A stretch of DNA of 64,000 bases from Blastobasis lacticolella (taxonomy: Eukaryota; Arthropoda; Insecta; Lepidoptera; Blastobasidae). Positions 44,162-56,039 of this stretch are shown one piece after another. The stretch covers positions 6,948,122 to 7,012,121 of the forward strand of contig LR990044.1 in assembly GCA_905147135.1 (NCBI GenBank). The letters are read 5' to 3'. The notes under the pieces were generated by a model. The model had not been told where the DNA came from, searched no databases, and saw only the letters and a program-made list of their open reading frames with translations. A program made the translations under genes and the position numbers. The first letter of the stretch is position 1, and the number at the start of each line of letters is the position of its first letter.

Positions 44162-44729
44162 CCGTCGCTCCTTGCTGAGCCGGGAGATATAGACCCAGCT
44201 CGTGGGAACTGGGGCCTTCAATTTACCCTGCTCCGACGAGGCAGTGCCGCGCTGGTTTTCCGCTTTATAAATGAGATCAAATAGACTTCTAAAAAACAAA
44301 GATGCATGAAATATATTGATTTTCAGTTTGAGTATTATTATTTACTCAGTTTGTTTATAAGAGAACTACGGTGCAATTTGCAGAATATTTATATAAAAAA
44401 GTAGTGTTAGACTTTGCTCCACCTTTGATCTCATATATTTTTGCGGGAGAACCACGAGACTTGGCGAATTTTTACATAAAAATGTTTTTCATGGTATCTC
44501 ATTTCTTTTATTGGGAAATGTCCTGTTTTTCGTTGGCGGTTCTGATTCTTATACAATGCCTGTTGGTTGATGCAAAGCTCACTCCCGGTCTTTATTAGAT
44601 TTTCTACGAGATTTCGTATTACAATTTCGACAAGTCTATACGGTAAATACTTCTTAGACAATGCAATATAAAATTCAGGGAGTTTCTTCAGTCCCTAATA
44701 AAGATATAAAGAGCCCGCAAATGCGTTGA

Positions 44730-44860
44730 GTGCACCGACGACCTGGTAAAGATCGCAGGTACCAGCTGGATGCGGAAGGCACAGGACCGGCCTTTATGGA
44801 GATCTCTGGGGGAGGCCTATGTCCAGCAGTGGGCGTCTTTCGGCTGATATGACTATTGCA
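44730..44860 (+). repeat. RTE-type LINE 3' end, truncated
   Basis: ACCGACGACCTGGTAAAGATC ... GGAAGGCACAGGACCGGCCT ... CAGCAGTGGGCGTCTTTCGG, ending CTGATATGACT. Highly similar to 48360-48500. Confidence 0.7.
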
Positions 44861-44869
44861 CTACGGCTG

Positions 44870-46380
44870 ATATTGATTGGCAGAAATAAAATTAACGCCC
44901 CACGCATTGGGTATGAGCCCCAACTATCTTGTATAATGTTGTACAATTTCTCAGAAAAACACTTTTAAAAACGTAACGTGCGATTACCTGACCACAAGGT
45001 ACTACCTGCCCTAGAACTTGGTTCGAAACCAACGTACCGGACTTTGTGAGACTTGTTTGATCTCGTCTAACCCAGTCATTTAAAGCTTCGATAACAGATT
45101 ATAGTCAGTTTTAAAGTACTTGGCCTGCTCTTATATCTTTCTCAAGTTGTATAATCCATATATAGCTCAATGTCTATAATCCATAAGCTCATATCCGGAT
45201 AGATAAAACGCCTGTATCAAAGCTAAAGGTGGTAATTTCGAATAAAACAGGTTTTAAATGTTTTGCTGAGACTTAATTAAAGGTGACGGTTAAACATTAT
45301 CAAGATTACATTACTTCGCAAACAATAAATGCATTTTTGCATTGCAATTGCATTCTTCGTCTTTTCTCGACGTTTTTTTGTCGATTATGTGAAGTATCAA
45401 AAGTTGTTGAGTCACCGCTGGCACAGTATTTCCATTTCAGTTTCCTCGTAGGCAATTCACCCAAGTAAACTGCTAATATTAACAGACTATAGCCGCTGTA
45501 TATTATTTACTGACGACATCTGTACAGTATTTACAATTGTTTCCACGAAAATACACAATAATATAACCCGGGCGCTCCACGTATTATTACAGTATCCTTT
45601 CAAACCGGGGCACAATAACCTGAAGAATTTCGTGTACGCTTTTTGCCACTACAGAGTCCTTTATAACAAGTACGTAAGAGCCCTTTTCCTTAAAGCACCT
45701 GCTCGACAACATTGTCAAACTGATTTGGCCAGGACGTAGAGAATTCACGGACCTCATGTTGCCGACTCAAGTGTTATTATGACCAAAACAAACTGTTTTA
45801 GGCGTAACATTATTTTCAACTCTCGGACGGAAAAGGACGATAAAGTTCCAGAAATAGAAAACAAAATCACCATTTGAGCAGTCCAAGGTCCAGTAACCAA
45901 CATAGTCTTTAATCACAGTTTTTGCAATCCCGCCTTACGATTTGGAATAAAGTCTCTACCTACAGTCTTATAAAGCCCGTATCCAAGAAGTTTTCATACG
46001 AATTTCAACATTACAAATTCAAATCACTTTACTCCCTTGGAAGTTTCATACAATATTATTACCCTGCAGTTATCAAGGCAATGCTTTACGGTGATCATGA
46101 TACATTGTTAAACATTGTCGTGTATGAGGTGTGAAAACTATCTTAATATCGTTATCTAGTATTCCAACTTGACACGACGCAGGGACTCCATTAACTTTCT
46201 ATAAAAAAATCTTCATTCTATTTATAAACACGTGCACTTAATTACTAACTAGTTAAATAGTATATCTTTAAATTTATTGCTTCTGTTACAGATATGATAT
46301 AGACATACTAAATATAGATTGGCGTTCGGCATTTCAAATTTTGTTAAAAACCAAAAAATAATTCTATAAAATATTTCAAG
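44870..46380. other. No recognisable feature
   Basis: AT-rich sequence with only short random frames; nothing identified on either strand. Confidence 0.5.
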
Positions 46381-46382
46381 AA

Positions 46383-46721
46383 CAACATGGAGTTCTTCAA
46401 GAAAGGGGTTAAAAGGTTTTTACGGGGTCGGCAACGCGTGGGTGATGCCCCTGGTATTGCAAACGTCCATAGGCTGCGGTGACTGCTTACCATCAGCTGT
46501 AAGCTTGTTTGCCACCTTAGTGATATAAAAAAAAAAAAAAGAAATCAGTATATTAGAAATTGTATTTTCTTTATACCACTAAGGTGGCAACCACGCTTAC
46601 GGCCTGTCTGATGGTAAACAGCCACCGCAGCCTATGGACGTTTGCAATACCAGAGGCATCGCCCACGCGTTGTCGACCCCGTAAAATCCTTTTTACCACT
46701 ATCTTGAAGAACTCCATGTTG
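46383..46721. mobile_element. Fold-back (hairpin) element, 339 bp
   Basis: CAACATGGAGTTCTTCAAG at 46383 is inverted at 46703-46721, and CCACCTTAGTGATATAAA at 46512-46529 is nearly inverted at 46570-46587. The arms are about 147 and 152 bp with a 40-bp A-rich loop. The arms contain the CACCGCAGCCTATGGACG unit of the dispersed repeat at 12270-12560. Confidence 0.8.
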
Positions 46722-48329
46722 TCGATTTTATTAAGGAATGATTATAAATTATCTAACATCTACATCATAGCACAATCTAATGAAATAATTAAGCTGTGTA
46801 ATTCTACCCCGCAAACTAGCTGAAACTGAAACAAGACCGACAGAACACATTAAATCTCATTAGTAAAAAAAATACAAGGTTAAATAAAAAGCTCTCTAGA
46901 ACCCAAACCCTATTTAGGTATATAGCTCAGATTGCCATACTCTCATCAAGTTTGAGCTCTGAGTGTATTGCTCGAAGCAACCCCAACTTCCATATTGGAT
47001 TCACTTTGTGTTTGGATTGAGTAATGGACGTCCCAGACAGCGTTACTACCACAGGATCACTGGATAATGGATATTCAGACATTACGCATTCACCAACCAA
47101 TTACGTTGCAGTATTTGAATTCAACCTGAGATATCTTGACTGTTGTCAAGAGTTCGAACTGTTTCGAATACGGCTTCAGGATTAAGGTTCTTATTTTTTG
47201 GGAAGAAAGTACTTTTAAGAAAAAGTAAGTAAAAGCAAAACTCATATAATCGTCTTACACCACCGCTACTCCATCTCTCCTAAAAATAACTTAAGAACAT
47301 AATCGATAAAGGTATGTTTCCTGCCGCGTACCTTTGTTTACGAGTAGCCTGATATTCGACGCAGTTGGATGGATCATGGTCACGGGACGACGACAGTCGT
47401 CAAGGTAGGAAACCCGGAACATATCTTTAAAATGTGTGGTAATAACCGCGATAGTTTCAAACATTATGTTGTAATCGATAAATTACCTTGGTACAGACGA
47501 ACTAGATAATTGAATAATTCTAATATATCTTTATCTTGTCCTAAAATGTTTACAAGTATTCCATACAAACGTGATTAAACCTTACGACGTAAATTATTAT
47601 TTTAAACGAGAAATAATTTAACTGTGATTCAACGGTGGGTACTGATATTAAGGCTAGTTTCCCCAAACGCGCTCAATTGACCGGCTTCTGCTTTTTTTTA
47701 ATGTTTATTATGCGTTTATAATATTTGGCTAAATTCGGTCCTCTAAAATCAGAAGCAAAAATAGTGAGAGCAGATCAAAATGGAATTTCCAAAAAATAAG
47801 GTCAATTTTTGTATCACGCTTTTTAAAAAGAGAAGCGACGCGAACCTAATGTAGGGAGCTTGATCACATTAAAGCGACCATGCCGCTCCATACTGTTACA
47901 CTTTTATAAAAATGGCTTTGAGCGAAGTTACCTACGCTTCAAACCCACTCTAAACAATTTATAAAGTTCTTGGGGCCTTCCTCGACAGAGGAAACGCTCA
48001 GCACTATTATGTCTACTAATTACATGTAAGATTGCATGTTTACTCTAAATAGTTCGTTCCGCTTATGTAAAATGTTAAACATCTTTAGTCGAGTTACATT
48101 CACTGCAGTTAGGAGAGTCTGCTTTTCCCATCATATATGCAAACAGGGGACGCCTTCCAGCGCTTTCTCCTCAACTTTGCCCGATTTGTCGTAAGCCGTT
48201 GGCTCTCGCATCGGTGATGTCAATTCGTTGCTTATTGAGACGTTTTGGGAGTAGTTTAGTATAGCTTTGGAATAAAACATAATGTGAGCCTTTTAACCAG
48301 GCGTGAATAAGGTGATAATAAGTTATTAG
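46722..48329. other. Mostly featureless flank with a half MITE
   Basis: 47690-47870 (CTAAATTCGG ... TCAGAAGCAAAAATAGTGAG, AAGGTCAATTTTTGTATCAC) is a half copy of the 14754-15012 MITE. Nothing else is recognised. Confidence 0.5.
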
Positions 48330-48500
48330 GTGGGGATATCATTCACCGGAAGACGCAGCGTGGGTAGGCCTCCTACAAGGTGGACCGACGACCTGGTAAG
48401 GATCGCAGGTACCGGCTGGATGCGGAAGGCACAGGACCGGCCTTTGTGGAGATCTCTGGGGGAGGCCTATGCCCAGCAGTGGGCGTCTTCTGATGATATC
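48330..48500 (+). pseudogene. RTE-type LINE, ORF end and 3' tail
   Basis: The frame reads GRRSVGRPPTRWTDDLVRIA, then GTGWMRKAQDRPLWRSLGEA and YAQQWAS, the standard C-terminus of insect RTE-clade ORFs. Flanked at 48520 by an antisense piece of the same family, giving a head-to-head arrangement. Confidence 0.8.
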
Positions 48501-48519
48501 ATTCACGAAACTGTGATGT

Positions 48520-48810
48520 TCATCATCATCATCATATCAGCCAGAAGACGCCCACTGCTGGGCATAGGGCTCCCCTAGAGCTATTCACCGGAGCGGTCAC
48601 CGGACCTTGGTTCGCTTGCGGATCTCCTCATTTCTGATTCGATCGCGCAAAGAAACTCCGAGCATAGCTCTTTCCATTGCCCTTTGTGTAATAGTGAGCT
48701 TTCTTATAAGGCCCACCGTGAGCGGCCACGTTTCAGTTCCGTAGGTCATCACTGGCAACACACATTGGTCAAAGACCTTCGTCTTGAGACACTGCGGTAA
48801 TTGTGATGTT
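48520..48810 (-). pseudogene. RTE-type LINE, antisense 3' part
   Basis: ATCATCATCATCATATCAGCC and CCACTGCTGGGCATAGGGCT at the start, then antisense of the reverse transcriptase C-terminal region (GATCTCCTCATTTCTGATTC, TTATAAGGCCCACCGTGAGC, GGTCATCACTGGCAACACAC). About 55 bp of the usual WTDDL segment is missing near 48590. Confidence 0.7.
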
Positions 48811-50795
48811 ATATTTTTGATACTAAGATTGTGTAATTAAAATTTTGTACACAGATATTATTAAAAATAGTATTCATTCAAAAATACTAGTAAATAAAAT
48901 ACAAGAATTAAGTACAAAAAGCATTATTGATATTTCATACTCGAATACGAACCGGAGCCCTATTACTGTCACTCATGTGCCCGGCCGTCCGTCATCTGCC
49001 ACAGGGCTGTATCTTTAGAACCGTTACAGCTACATATATGAAAATGTGTTTCTTTGGCCGCTATAACAGTCAATAATAAAATTTTAATGCTAAATATTAA
49101 GTCCGCATAGGTAATTTTTTTTTCGGTATTTCCAGAGGTTTTTTGTTGTTTATCTATCTTAATAATAGCAAAACATATAAGTACTAAACTTAGTATGATT
49201 ATAGTGATAATGTTAAAGAACAACCACAAATACTAAAAACCAGTAATTAAATTTACAAATCAGCACATGAAAATCGCGTGTTCTCATTTAGTTCTCAGTG
49301 CGTGCGGGTGTGAGCGCCGGTGGGCTGCCTGGGGCCGGGCGCGCGCCGCACATGATTCGCCTAGGCGGTTATGTGCGTGGCGCGTATCGGTGCCCGGTGT
49401 CTCGCCGGAGTAAGCCCTCGTATGCGCTGATCGGTCTGCATGCGTCGCCCCCTATATGGCTGAGCTCGCTTAACTTCCCTTTGTTTTCCGTTAGATATTT
49501 GACTTTTGAAAAGAGATTAATTAACGTAATCCTAATTAAATAAATACTTTTTCATTCATTTTCATTTTCATTTTCTGTTAATAAAATTCGCCTTCTCACA
49601 AAGAGAACAACGTGTATCTCCCGTCACCGCCGCCGCGCCGGCACAAAACTACTACTCGAAGCTTATCTCGCACCCCGCACCTTTACATTCAATTACTACA
49701 ACGATAGGAAAAGCACGCCAAACATTATATAATACGCGTTTTAATTATTTTTTGTGTATGGCTTACCCGACCTCACTCACGCCGGGTTAAAGTGAGTAGG
49801 GTAAGCATGCTATACTTACCTTGTTAATGACTAAGTATCTTAACCTTTACTGGCGGCGCCGAGCGCGCGCACGGAAAGCATTTAAGCAGACCCCGACACT
49901 GCACGCCATCACCCTTCTCATCTCTGTTATAGACATTTATTTCAATGACATTAATATACACATTATTAATGGATATATGGGGCTATAAAAAATGTCGAAT
50001 TTGAAATTAGGCCCCTGCAGGTACTCGCTTCAGTACTGCAGTGTGATTTGTTTGCGAGTCCGACAGTATGCTTGATGAGTAAATGTAAGAAGGTATTCGA
50101 AAGTATGAATATATGATATGTTCATAATATTATATCGATACCTACATATGCATGCTTATAAATTAATTGTAACGAAATGGTTTACTGTAATATTACAATT
50201 TCTGTCGATATAAATAAATGAAATAAGTTATTGTCGTTTTTAGCTAAGCCCGTATACCACGTCACGGCCGGTAGAGCTGAAGCTATAATGGGCTCTCTAC
50301 ATATGAAAAAGGTTGCGATGTCGCTCGTTATTCTGTGACATCGCATTTTCGTGAAAAGAAATGTTAAGCACGCAACATGCTCAAATTAAAAATGGAATAT
50401 GAAAGGAATTTTTGCTTTCATTATCAATTTATTAAAAAGCTGAAACATTGTTCCTACAAGTAAGTACTAGTATTGGGCGCTTTTATAACTTTTAACGTAA
50501 CGATAATATCGTGAACGTCCACGATATAGGGGAGAGGTGGCATAAAGGGGACATGATTTAATATGACAGTGCGACAGAGAATGGTTGTGCTTCGGGGTTG
50601 GCAGAGAACATAGCTATAACGAGATATTGTCGTCTCGAGACGTTTCTTATTTTACCGAGTATTTGACTTATCCCTTTCAATACGTGTCCCTCGTGTCCAC
50701 CTCTCCCCTATATCCTAGACGTCATCGTCACGTTACAAATTATGAAAGCACCCACTGTCTTGTTTATCTATCTGTCTAGAATTTTTGTTCTTAAA
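48811..50795. other. Flank with a GC-rich patch and a hairpin
   Basis: 49290-49470 is GC-rich and holds a frame of 81 codons without recognisable domain. 49761-49806 is a hairpin: GCTTACCC against GGGTAAGC and CTCACT against AGTGAG. 49855-49915 is another GC-rich patch. No gene assigned. Confidence 0.4.
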
Positions 50796-51291
50796 TCTAT
50801 ACATATAATAAAACAGTGAAAAAGTGTGTCTGTACATTGAATATATTTACAAATAAATAATTTAGGGCGATGTAGAAACAATAACAGAATAATAATTTTT
50901 TTAATTTTTGTCTGTTTGTTTGTCTTATCTCCGGAACTATGGACGGATTCGATTTAAACTTTTTTTGTGGTGTGCTTGGGCGACATACAGCGTATGATTG
51001 AATTTGGAAACTGGAACGCCTGATGTAGGACCGCAATAGACCAGTTAAACTATAAGAAATATGGAAATGACGCCGAATGGGTTTTAATGGAGTTTTCACA
51101 GTTTGGTAGTTTGGGGTCCAACTTAAAATCTAAGCCATGTTTCATCTAATTCGGTCGTGTAGAATCAGAGATACCTCTCCATAGTACTAGCTTTCATACA
51201 TTAGGGAGGTCATTTAAAATGGTCGTTCGGGAAAAATATAAACTGCCCTAAAAACGATTTCCACGCGGTCGAAGTCGCGGGCAAAAGCTAG
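50796..51291 (+). mobile_element. Helitron-like non-autonomous element, 496 bp
   Basis: Starts A|TCTATACATATAATAAAAC and ends GTCGCGGGCAAAAGCTAG|T, so it has a TC start, a CTAG end and sits between A and T without duplication, as Helitrons do. A CGCG...CGCG stem lies just before the end. Related 5' ends (TCTATACTAATA) occur near 51405 and 61954 and a related 3' end at 22306. No helicase coding. Confidence 0.6.
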
Positions 51292-51652
51292 TTGGAAATA
51301 TGGAGATTAAACCAGTCGATGTCTTTTGTGCTGCAAATAACTCTTTTGTCAGTCTGTATACTTTTCATTACTTAGTACTTAGCCAGTGGCCCGTGTTTCT
51401 CTATCTATACTAATAATATAAAGAGAAAATATTTGTATTTTTGTATATTCGTTTGTAATTAATTAACTCCAGGACCACTAGACCAATTTTAAAATAGAAT
51501 GCAACATTATCACTGAGTAATAGTGAGTAACAAAGGACTTTTAATCCCGGGAAAATAATAGGTTCAAGCGGAAAAGTTGATTGCTTACAGAGATCCGATC
51601 CTTGCGCAATGCAAGGAATGTAAACTTTGCAAAACGTGCTTTCTTTTTGCAG

Positions 51653-51804
51653 GTCATTTCAGTTACAATTACCCGACAACATAGTAATCCAAACCAAAAA
51701 AGGCCAATACAAAATACAAAATAATACTCATCTATCTAAAAAGAGTACAATGAAATGTGAAAGTAGGAACAAACCTACAAAATATAACGTTGACATATTT
51801 TCTG
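51653..51804 (+). CDS. Candidate orphan internal exon, unknown product
   Basis: 152 nt between a strong acceptor (GCTTTCTTTTTGCAG) and a strong donor (TTTTCTG|GTAAGTG). One frame is open throughout (phase 2 in, phase 1 out), reading SFQLQLPDNIVIQTKKGQYK and later KCESRNKPTKYNVDIFSG. The sequence is Lys/Asn/Gln rich and I recognise no family. No neighbouring exon could be joined to it, so it may be a chance pairing of splice-like sites. Confidence 0.25.
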
Positions 51805-52470
51805 GTAAGTGATCTGTGCACCTCTCCGCCGCACTAATACACAAATGCAATAATGGAGTATTTAACTAAGTTTAACTTGGTTTCTCTATATATTTTAGGT
51901 TGCCACTTTAAACTACACGAGATATTATTGTTGTACAAAGTAAGACGAATATCTCTTGTAAATAAGCCCCTTTAGTTTGAACGGGCTTTTAAGGTGACTC
52001 CTGTGAGCTCCCGCCATTTTGCCTAAGCTGCAGAGATACGGGATTTGACACCAGAGGTCATTGGAGGTCACCCTTTGCGCTTCACTCGAGGCCTTCGGCT
52101 GCCTCTACGAAGTCCAGGCTCTTACTCTTTAGAGTCCAACACTTAATAGACGGTTCGCAACGTTCAGCATTAGGCTGTATACTACTTACTCGGAAGTCTA
52201 CGACATGGACTCAGTGATGGGTAGTTACTAGTTAGGCTTTCACCCTTTATATGCCTTTGCTGTTGGATACTATGCCTTCGGATCAGTGGGCAGTCGATCT
52301 GAGATTTGTACCATTCACTTTTATAAGTAATGAGGTGTTCGGGTCTGTTTGATAAAAGGCTGATGTGTTGACTACGGCCAAGTAAGCGGCCAATTAGGTT
52401 CGGAAAATTTCTTCTCCCTCACTGTTCGGGTAGCCTCTTCCGTCAATCAGTCCATGTATATAGCCTATAC
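51805..52470. other. No recognisable feature
   Basis: Nothing identified; modest GC-rich stretches around 52000-52130. Confidence 0.45.
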
Positions 52471-52616
52471 CATTCCCGTTGTCCCCCAAATAGGTATTTT
52501 AGGACAATGTATTTTTTTACTCACTTTATGTATTATTATTTTTAAATTTGTTTATTTTTTGTCGTGTTGTGTTGTTGTTTTGTGGCAATAAATGTCATTA
52601 TTCTTTATTCTTTTTT

Positions 52617-52690
52617 CCCCCAAATCTACCTACCTTTTTCACACTAGTGGTAAGTTACGACGAGTGTGAAAGGATAGGTAGATTTGGGGG
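52617..52690. repeat. Nested hairpin with the same end core
   Basis: CCCCCAAATCTACCTACC ... TTTCACACT at 52617-52645 against AGTGTGAAA ... GGTAGATTTGGGGG at 52663-52690, loop of about 17 bp. It looks like a minimal palindromic derivative of the surrounding family. Confidence 0.8.
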
Positions 52691-53195
52691 ACAACTAGAG
52701 TTGCTTCCCCTCCCGTTTCTGCCGGGACAGTCCCGATTTCGATGGTATTGTCCCGCGTCCCGACGACGAGTTTTGTCCCAATTTTTTAGGATAACATCCA
52801 ATGACGCGAAGGGGACAACAACCGATCGAATTAAAATCGCACGGCTCGCATAACTAACTTTTTTAAAATATTAAATTTAAAGCTCTGTGAGTTATTTTGC
52901 GTTGTACCTCGCATACCTGGCGTACCTCGTTGAGCGAGTGTTTTCCCCCATGGCGCTTAAATTGTCTAATGTCAAAAATCGTTGCTCTGTAAGTAATTAC
53001 AAATTTCGCTTAACATTGACATAGACATAATTTAATTGGTAATAAATGTTTACAAGTCATTATTTAATGTTACCTAGGTACAATAATCCATAGACATGTC
53101 TTGTTCCGAATTCATAAGTAAATATAATGACACGGATTTAATGAGATCGGTTTGTTGTAATATAAAAAAATTCTAGGCGTTAAATGTCCGAGGAG

Positions 53196-53505
53196 TGGTA
53201 AACGAGGGCCCGGGGTCCGTTTTAACCATGGTCCAGGATTTTGTACATCAGACAATTACAGTGGAGCGACTGCCATCCGACCTTCGTGACCTTGCTACCA
53301 GGGGAACCTGACTAGATTGGATCATGGTTACACATTTAGTCTCCTGAATGCACAGGTTTCATCACGATATTTTCCCTCTTAGTAGGAGCATTGGTTAGTA
53401 TACAACTAATGTACAAAAATCAGAAAAGAGGCATTAGTAAATGGCCGCAGTGGGATTCGCTTACGAGTCGGATACCCTAACCACTCGGCCAATGACGCTC
53501 CTGCA
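53196..53505 (-). mobile_element. SINE family A, near full-length
   Basis: Read on the plus strand it gives GAGGGCCCGGGGTCCG, CAGTGGAGCGACTGCCATCC, TACCAGGGGAACCTGACTAG and, at 53455-53505, the antisense tRNA head GCTTACGAGTCGGATACCCT. Confidence 0.75.
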
Positions 53506-53985
53506 ATACAAAATATACATGCATGGAAAAATCTCTCTGCTAAAGTTATTTTGTCTTTTTCTTCAGCCGGATAGGTTTTTACGCAGACTGATTTTCTTCG
53601 ATGACTGACCGATTGTCTTGAATTTTTCCCCTAAATGTGGCATCCCTGGGGACAATATTTGGGGGACAACGGGAATGATCGGTTCGATGTACAGTCGGTC
53701 GAATGCTTCATCCATCATACATTTATGTAGGGGGATGTAATACATTAATGGTCCACTTTTCAGCTGACTTTACCTATGTCAAGGTTACGATAAAAAATGT
53801 ATACCTACTGTTGACATTAAAACAGACTTCACTTTTTTTCTAAGAATGCTATCTCGAAGCTCGACAAGGTGTCTTCAGACAATGAGCAAATTCTTTTATC
53901 TTAAGTTATTAATCTGTAACCTTCGTCAAAAGATTTATCAACTTTTTTCTTTTTTTATCTCTTACTTTTTGATGCTCTATCACAG

Positions 53986-54090
53986 GCGCCTGTTTACGAG
54001 TGTGTTTATGATCGCGATAATGTTAAGTATCTGTACAATAATAGCCGAAGATTATGACATTATGGACTATAGAGGAGGCTATGACAATAG
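53986..54090 (+). CDS. Candidate first coding exon of a small secreted peptide
   Basis: A long pyrimidine tract ends in CTATCACAG at 53985. An ATG at 54008 opens MIAIMLSICTIIA, a plausible signal peptide core, followed by EDYDIMDYRGGYDN and a possible donor AATAG|GTAATT at 54091. If spliced there, the exon ends in phase 2; unspliced, the frame stops at the next codon. The acidic, tyrosine-rich mature part resembles no family I can name, and no second exon was found. Speculative. Confidence 0.2.
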
Positions 54091-54247
54091 GTAATTAGGT
54101 GAGAATCTGTCCTTTTCAGATTCTTTTATTTTGCGTATCTGTCTCTTGGACAGGTCCTCATGAGAACAAAGGCATCTGTGCGATATCCGAATGGGTATCT
54201 TGTTTAAGTAAACATGTTGTGTAAGTAAATACATTTTCGCATCTTCG

Positions 54248-54409
54248 TAGTGACAAAGGATGAAACCAAGCAATTGTTATATTTTTAGTTTGATAAATGT
54301 TTACAATATACCCAAGTATAATAAGCGCATTAGTTCAACAACTTAAAGAAAAATCCCGAATATTATTTTAAATGTTATTAGTAGATATATAGAAGTCTTT
54401 AGATATACC
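54248..54409. repeat. Second copy of the 171-bp insert
   Basis: TAGTGACAAAGGATGAAACC ... TTACAATATACCCAAGTATA ... AAAGAAAAATCCCGAATATT, nearly identical to 15313-15470. Confidence 0.8.
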
Positions 54410-54429
54410 CTTGGATATTTTTCTTCATT

Positions 54430-54730
54430 ACATTGTAAAAACAAAGTCATTGCCCGCCGTATGTCCCTCTGTGTGTATATGTATGTATGTCCGCTTATAT
54501 CTTTGATACTACGCAGCGTATTTCAATGCGGTTTTCATCAATAGATAGAGTGATTCAAGAGGAAGGTTTATACGCTAGACAAGGGTAGGTAGGGGTAGAT
54601 AGGGGTAGAGTAGGCGTAGAGCCTACCCTACATCTACATCACGGGTGTTGGGTAGGTTGGAACACCAACGTTTCCAAGGGTAGGATGCCCCGCGAACGAA
54701 GTCACGCCGCGCCCACAAGTAAAATATAAA
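54430..54730. repeat. Dispersed repeat of Helitron-like type
   Basis: GCGTATTTCAATGCGGTTTTC, GGGTAGGTAGGGGTAGA and GCGAACGAAGTCACGCC have counterparts at 24640-25060. Likely non-autonomous element debris; termini not defined. Confidence 0.45.
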
Positions 54731-55409
54731 AAGGCCGACGGATGTGCCCAAAAAGAACTAGCATGTGAACTAGAATTCCCTAGCATCTTATTCTAGTACA
54801 CAAAATGGCGAATAGGCACGCTCATGGCCTGTCATCGCCATAGTAATTGAATCACAGTGCCTATCCTCTATATAAGGAGTTTCTTTCACCATTACCTTGA
54901 CTTTCATAGAAAAAAGTCTGAAAATGTAAAAGTAACGTTATTAAATTGCCAACAACATAGTACGCTTAAGCGAATGTGTATAAACGTATTACGTATTACG
55001 TTTTTACACATTCGATATGTTTGGATGATGTTCTGTATTTTAGTTAGGAAACATATGGTAAGTTAATGCGGCCGAAGATTCATCACGCTTGTCTAGATAC
55101 AGTCTGTTCACTCTAGCCTTGAAGGTTAGGTTATAATGATCAAGGAACTCGAAGGCAAGGCGTTCCATTCCTTAGGCATTGTAAAGTTAACTGAAATCGA
55201 TGATGTTTGGAAGATCCACGATATAAGGATGTTCTAAGGTCACTAACAGGTGGTGGGAAAAGTAGAGTACTTAATTTTGGATCAAATCTGACTTATTTCA
55301 CTCTTGGGCGGCATGCAGCCCTCGCTTAGCTCAGGACTTTACATACTCCCTCGCCGCTCAGTATTGTAATCTACCTACTAAGTCATTCACTCATCTACGA
55401 CGTTCAACG

Positions 55410-55765
55410 TCGTCTCGGGGTCCGCCTTGACCATGATACAGGATAATTACTGTGGAGGTGTGGAGGTGTGTGGGTTACTTGTGTGTAATTACTGTGGAGC
55501 GACTGCCATCTGATCTCCATGATCCTGCTACCAGGGGAACCTGACTAGATTGGATCATAGTTATACAGTTAGTCGCCTTAATGTGCAGGTTTCATCACGA
55601 TGTTTTCCTTCGCCGTAAGAGCATCACTCAACAACAGGTTAGCACTCAGCTAATGCACATAATTCAGAAACGAGTCATTGGTACATGGCCTCAGATGGAT
55701 TTGAAACCGATCCCTCTCGCTTACGAGTCGATTACCTTAACCTCTCGGCCACCGACGCTCCTAAT
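55410..55765 (-). mobile_element. SINE family A with internal short duplication
   Basis: TAATTACTGTGGAG occurs twice (about 55444 and 55487), separated by GTGTGGAGGTGTGTGGG; the rest follows the family: TACCAGGGGAACCTGACTAG, AATGTGCAGGTTTCATCACG, and the antisense head CTCGCTTACGAGTCGATTAC near 55720. Confidence 0.75.
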
Positions 55766-56039
55766 CTATCCACTAAGTATGACCCCGATATTTCAATGCT
55801 CGAGTTTCCCTGTGACCACGGAGCGGGCCGTTTCGAAATTTTGAGATAAGAATAATAGAAACCGAGGTAATGAGCTCAATAATAAATTTATACCAATTAT
55901 TAATAATACCTTATGTTAAAAGGCCTAACACAGATTGGATGATGATGGATAAAACAGCATGGTCTAACATTAAGTTGTCACCAGCCTAGCAAAACAATTT
56001 GTAATTTCCCAAAAACTTTCTAAATTTATATTATTATAG

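Larger units (their letters stand above)
52471..53677. mobile_element. 1.2-kb element with exact 22-bp inverted ends
   Basis: CATTCCCGTTGTCCCCCAAA plus TA at 52471-52492 is inverted without mismatch at 53656-53677. Inside, a hairpin at 52617-52690 reuses the CCCCCAAAT core, and a SINE A lies at 53196-53505. A 101-codon frame at 52548-52853 crosses the hairpin and matches nothing known. No target duplication is obvious. Confidence 0.7.

Noticed and set aside
49298..49543. 81-codon frame in a GC-rich patch
   Set aside because: No recognisable domain, splice support or neighbour; left as composition effect.
51653..53986. Joining the two orphan exon candidates into one gene
   Set aside because: 51653-51804 ends in phase 1; joined to 53986 it meets a stop after nine codons.
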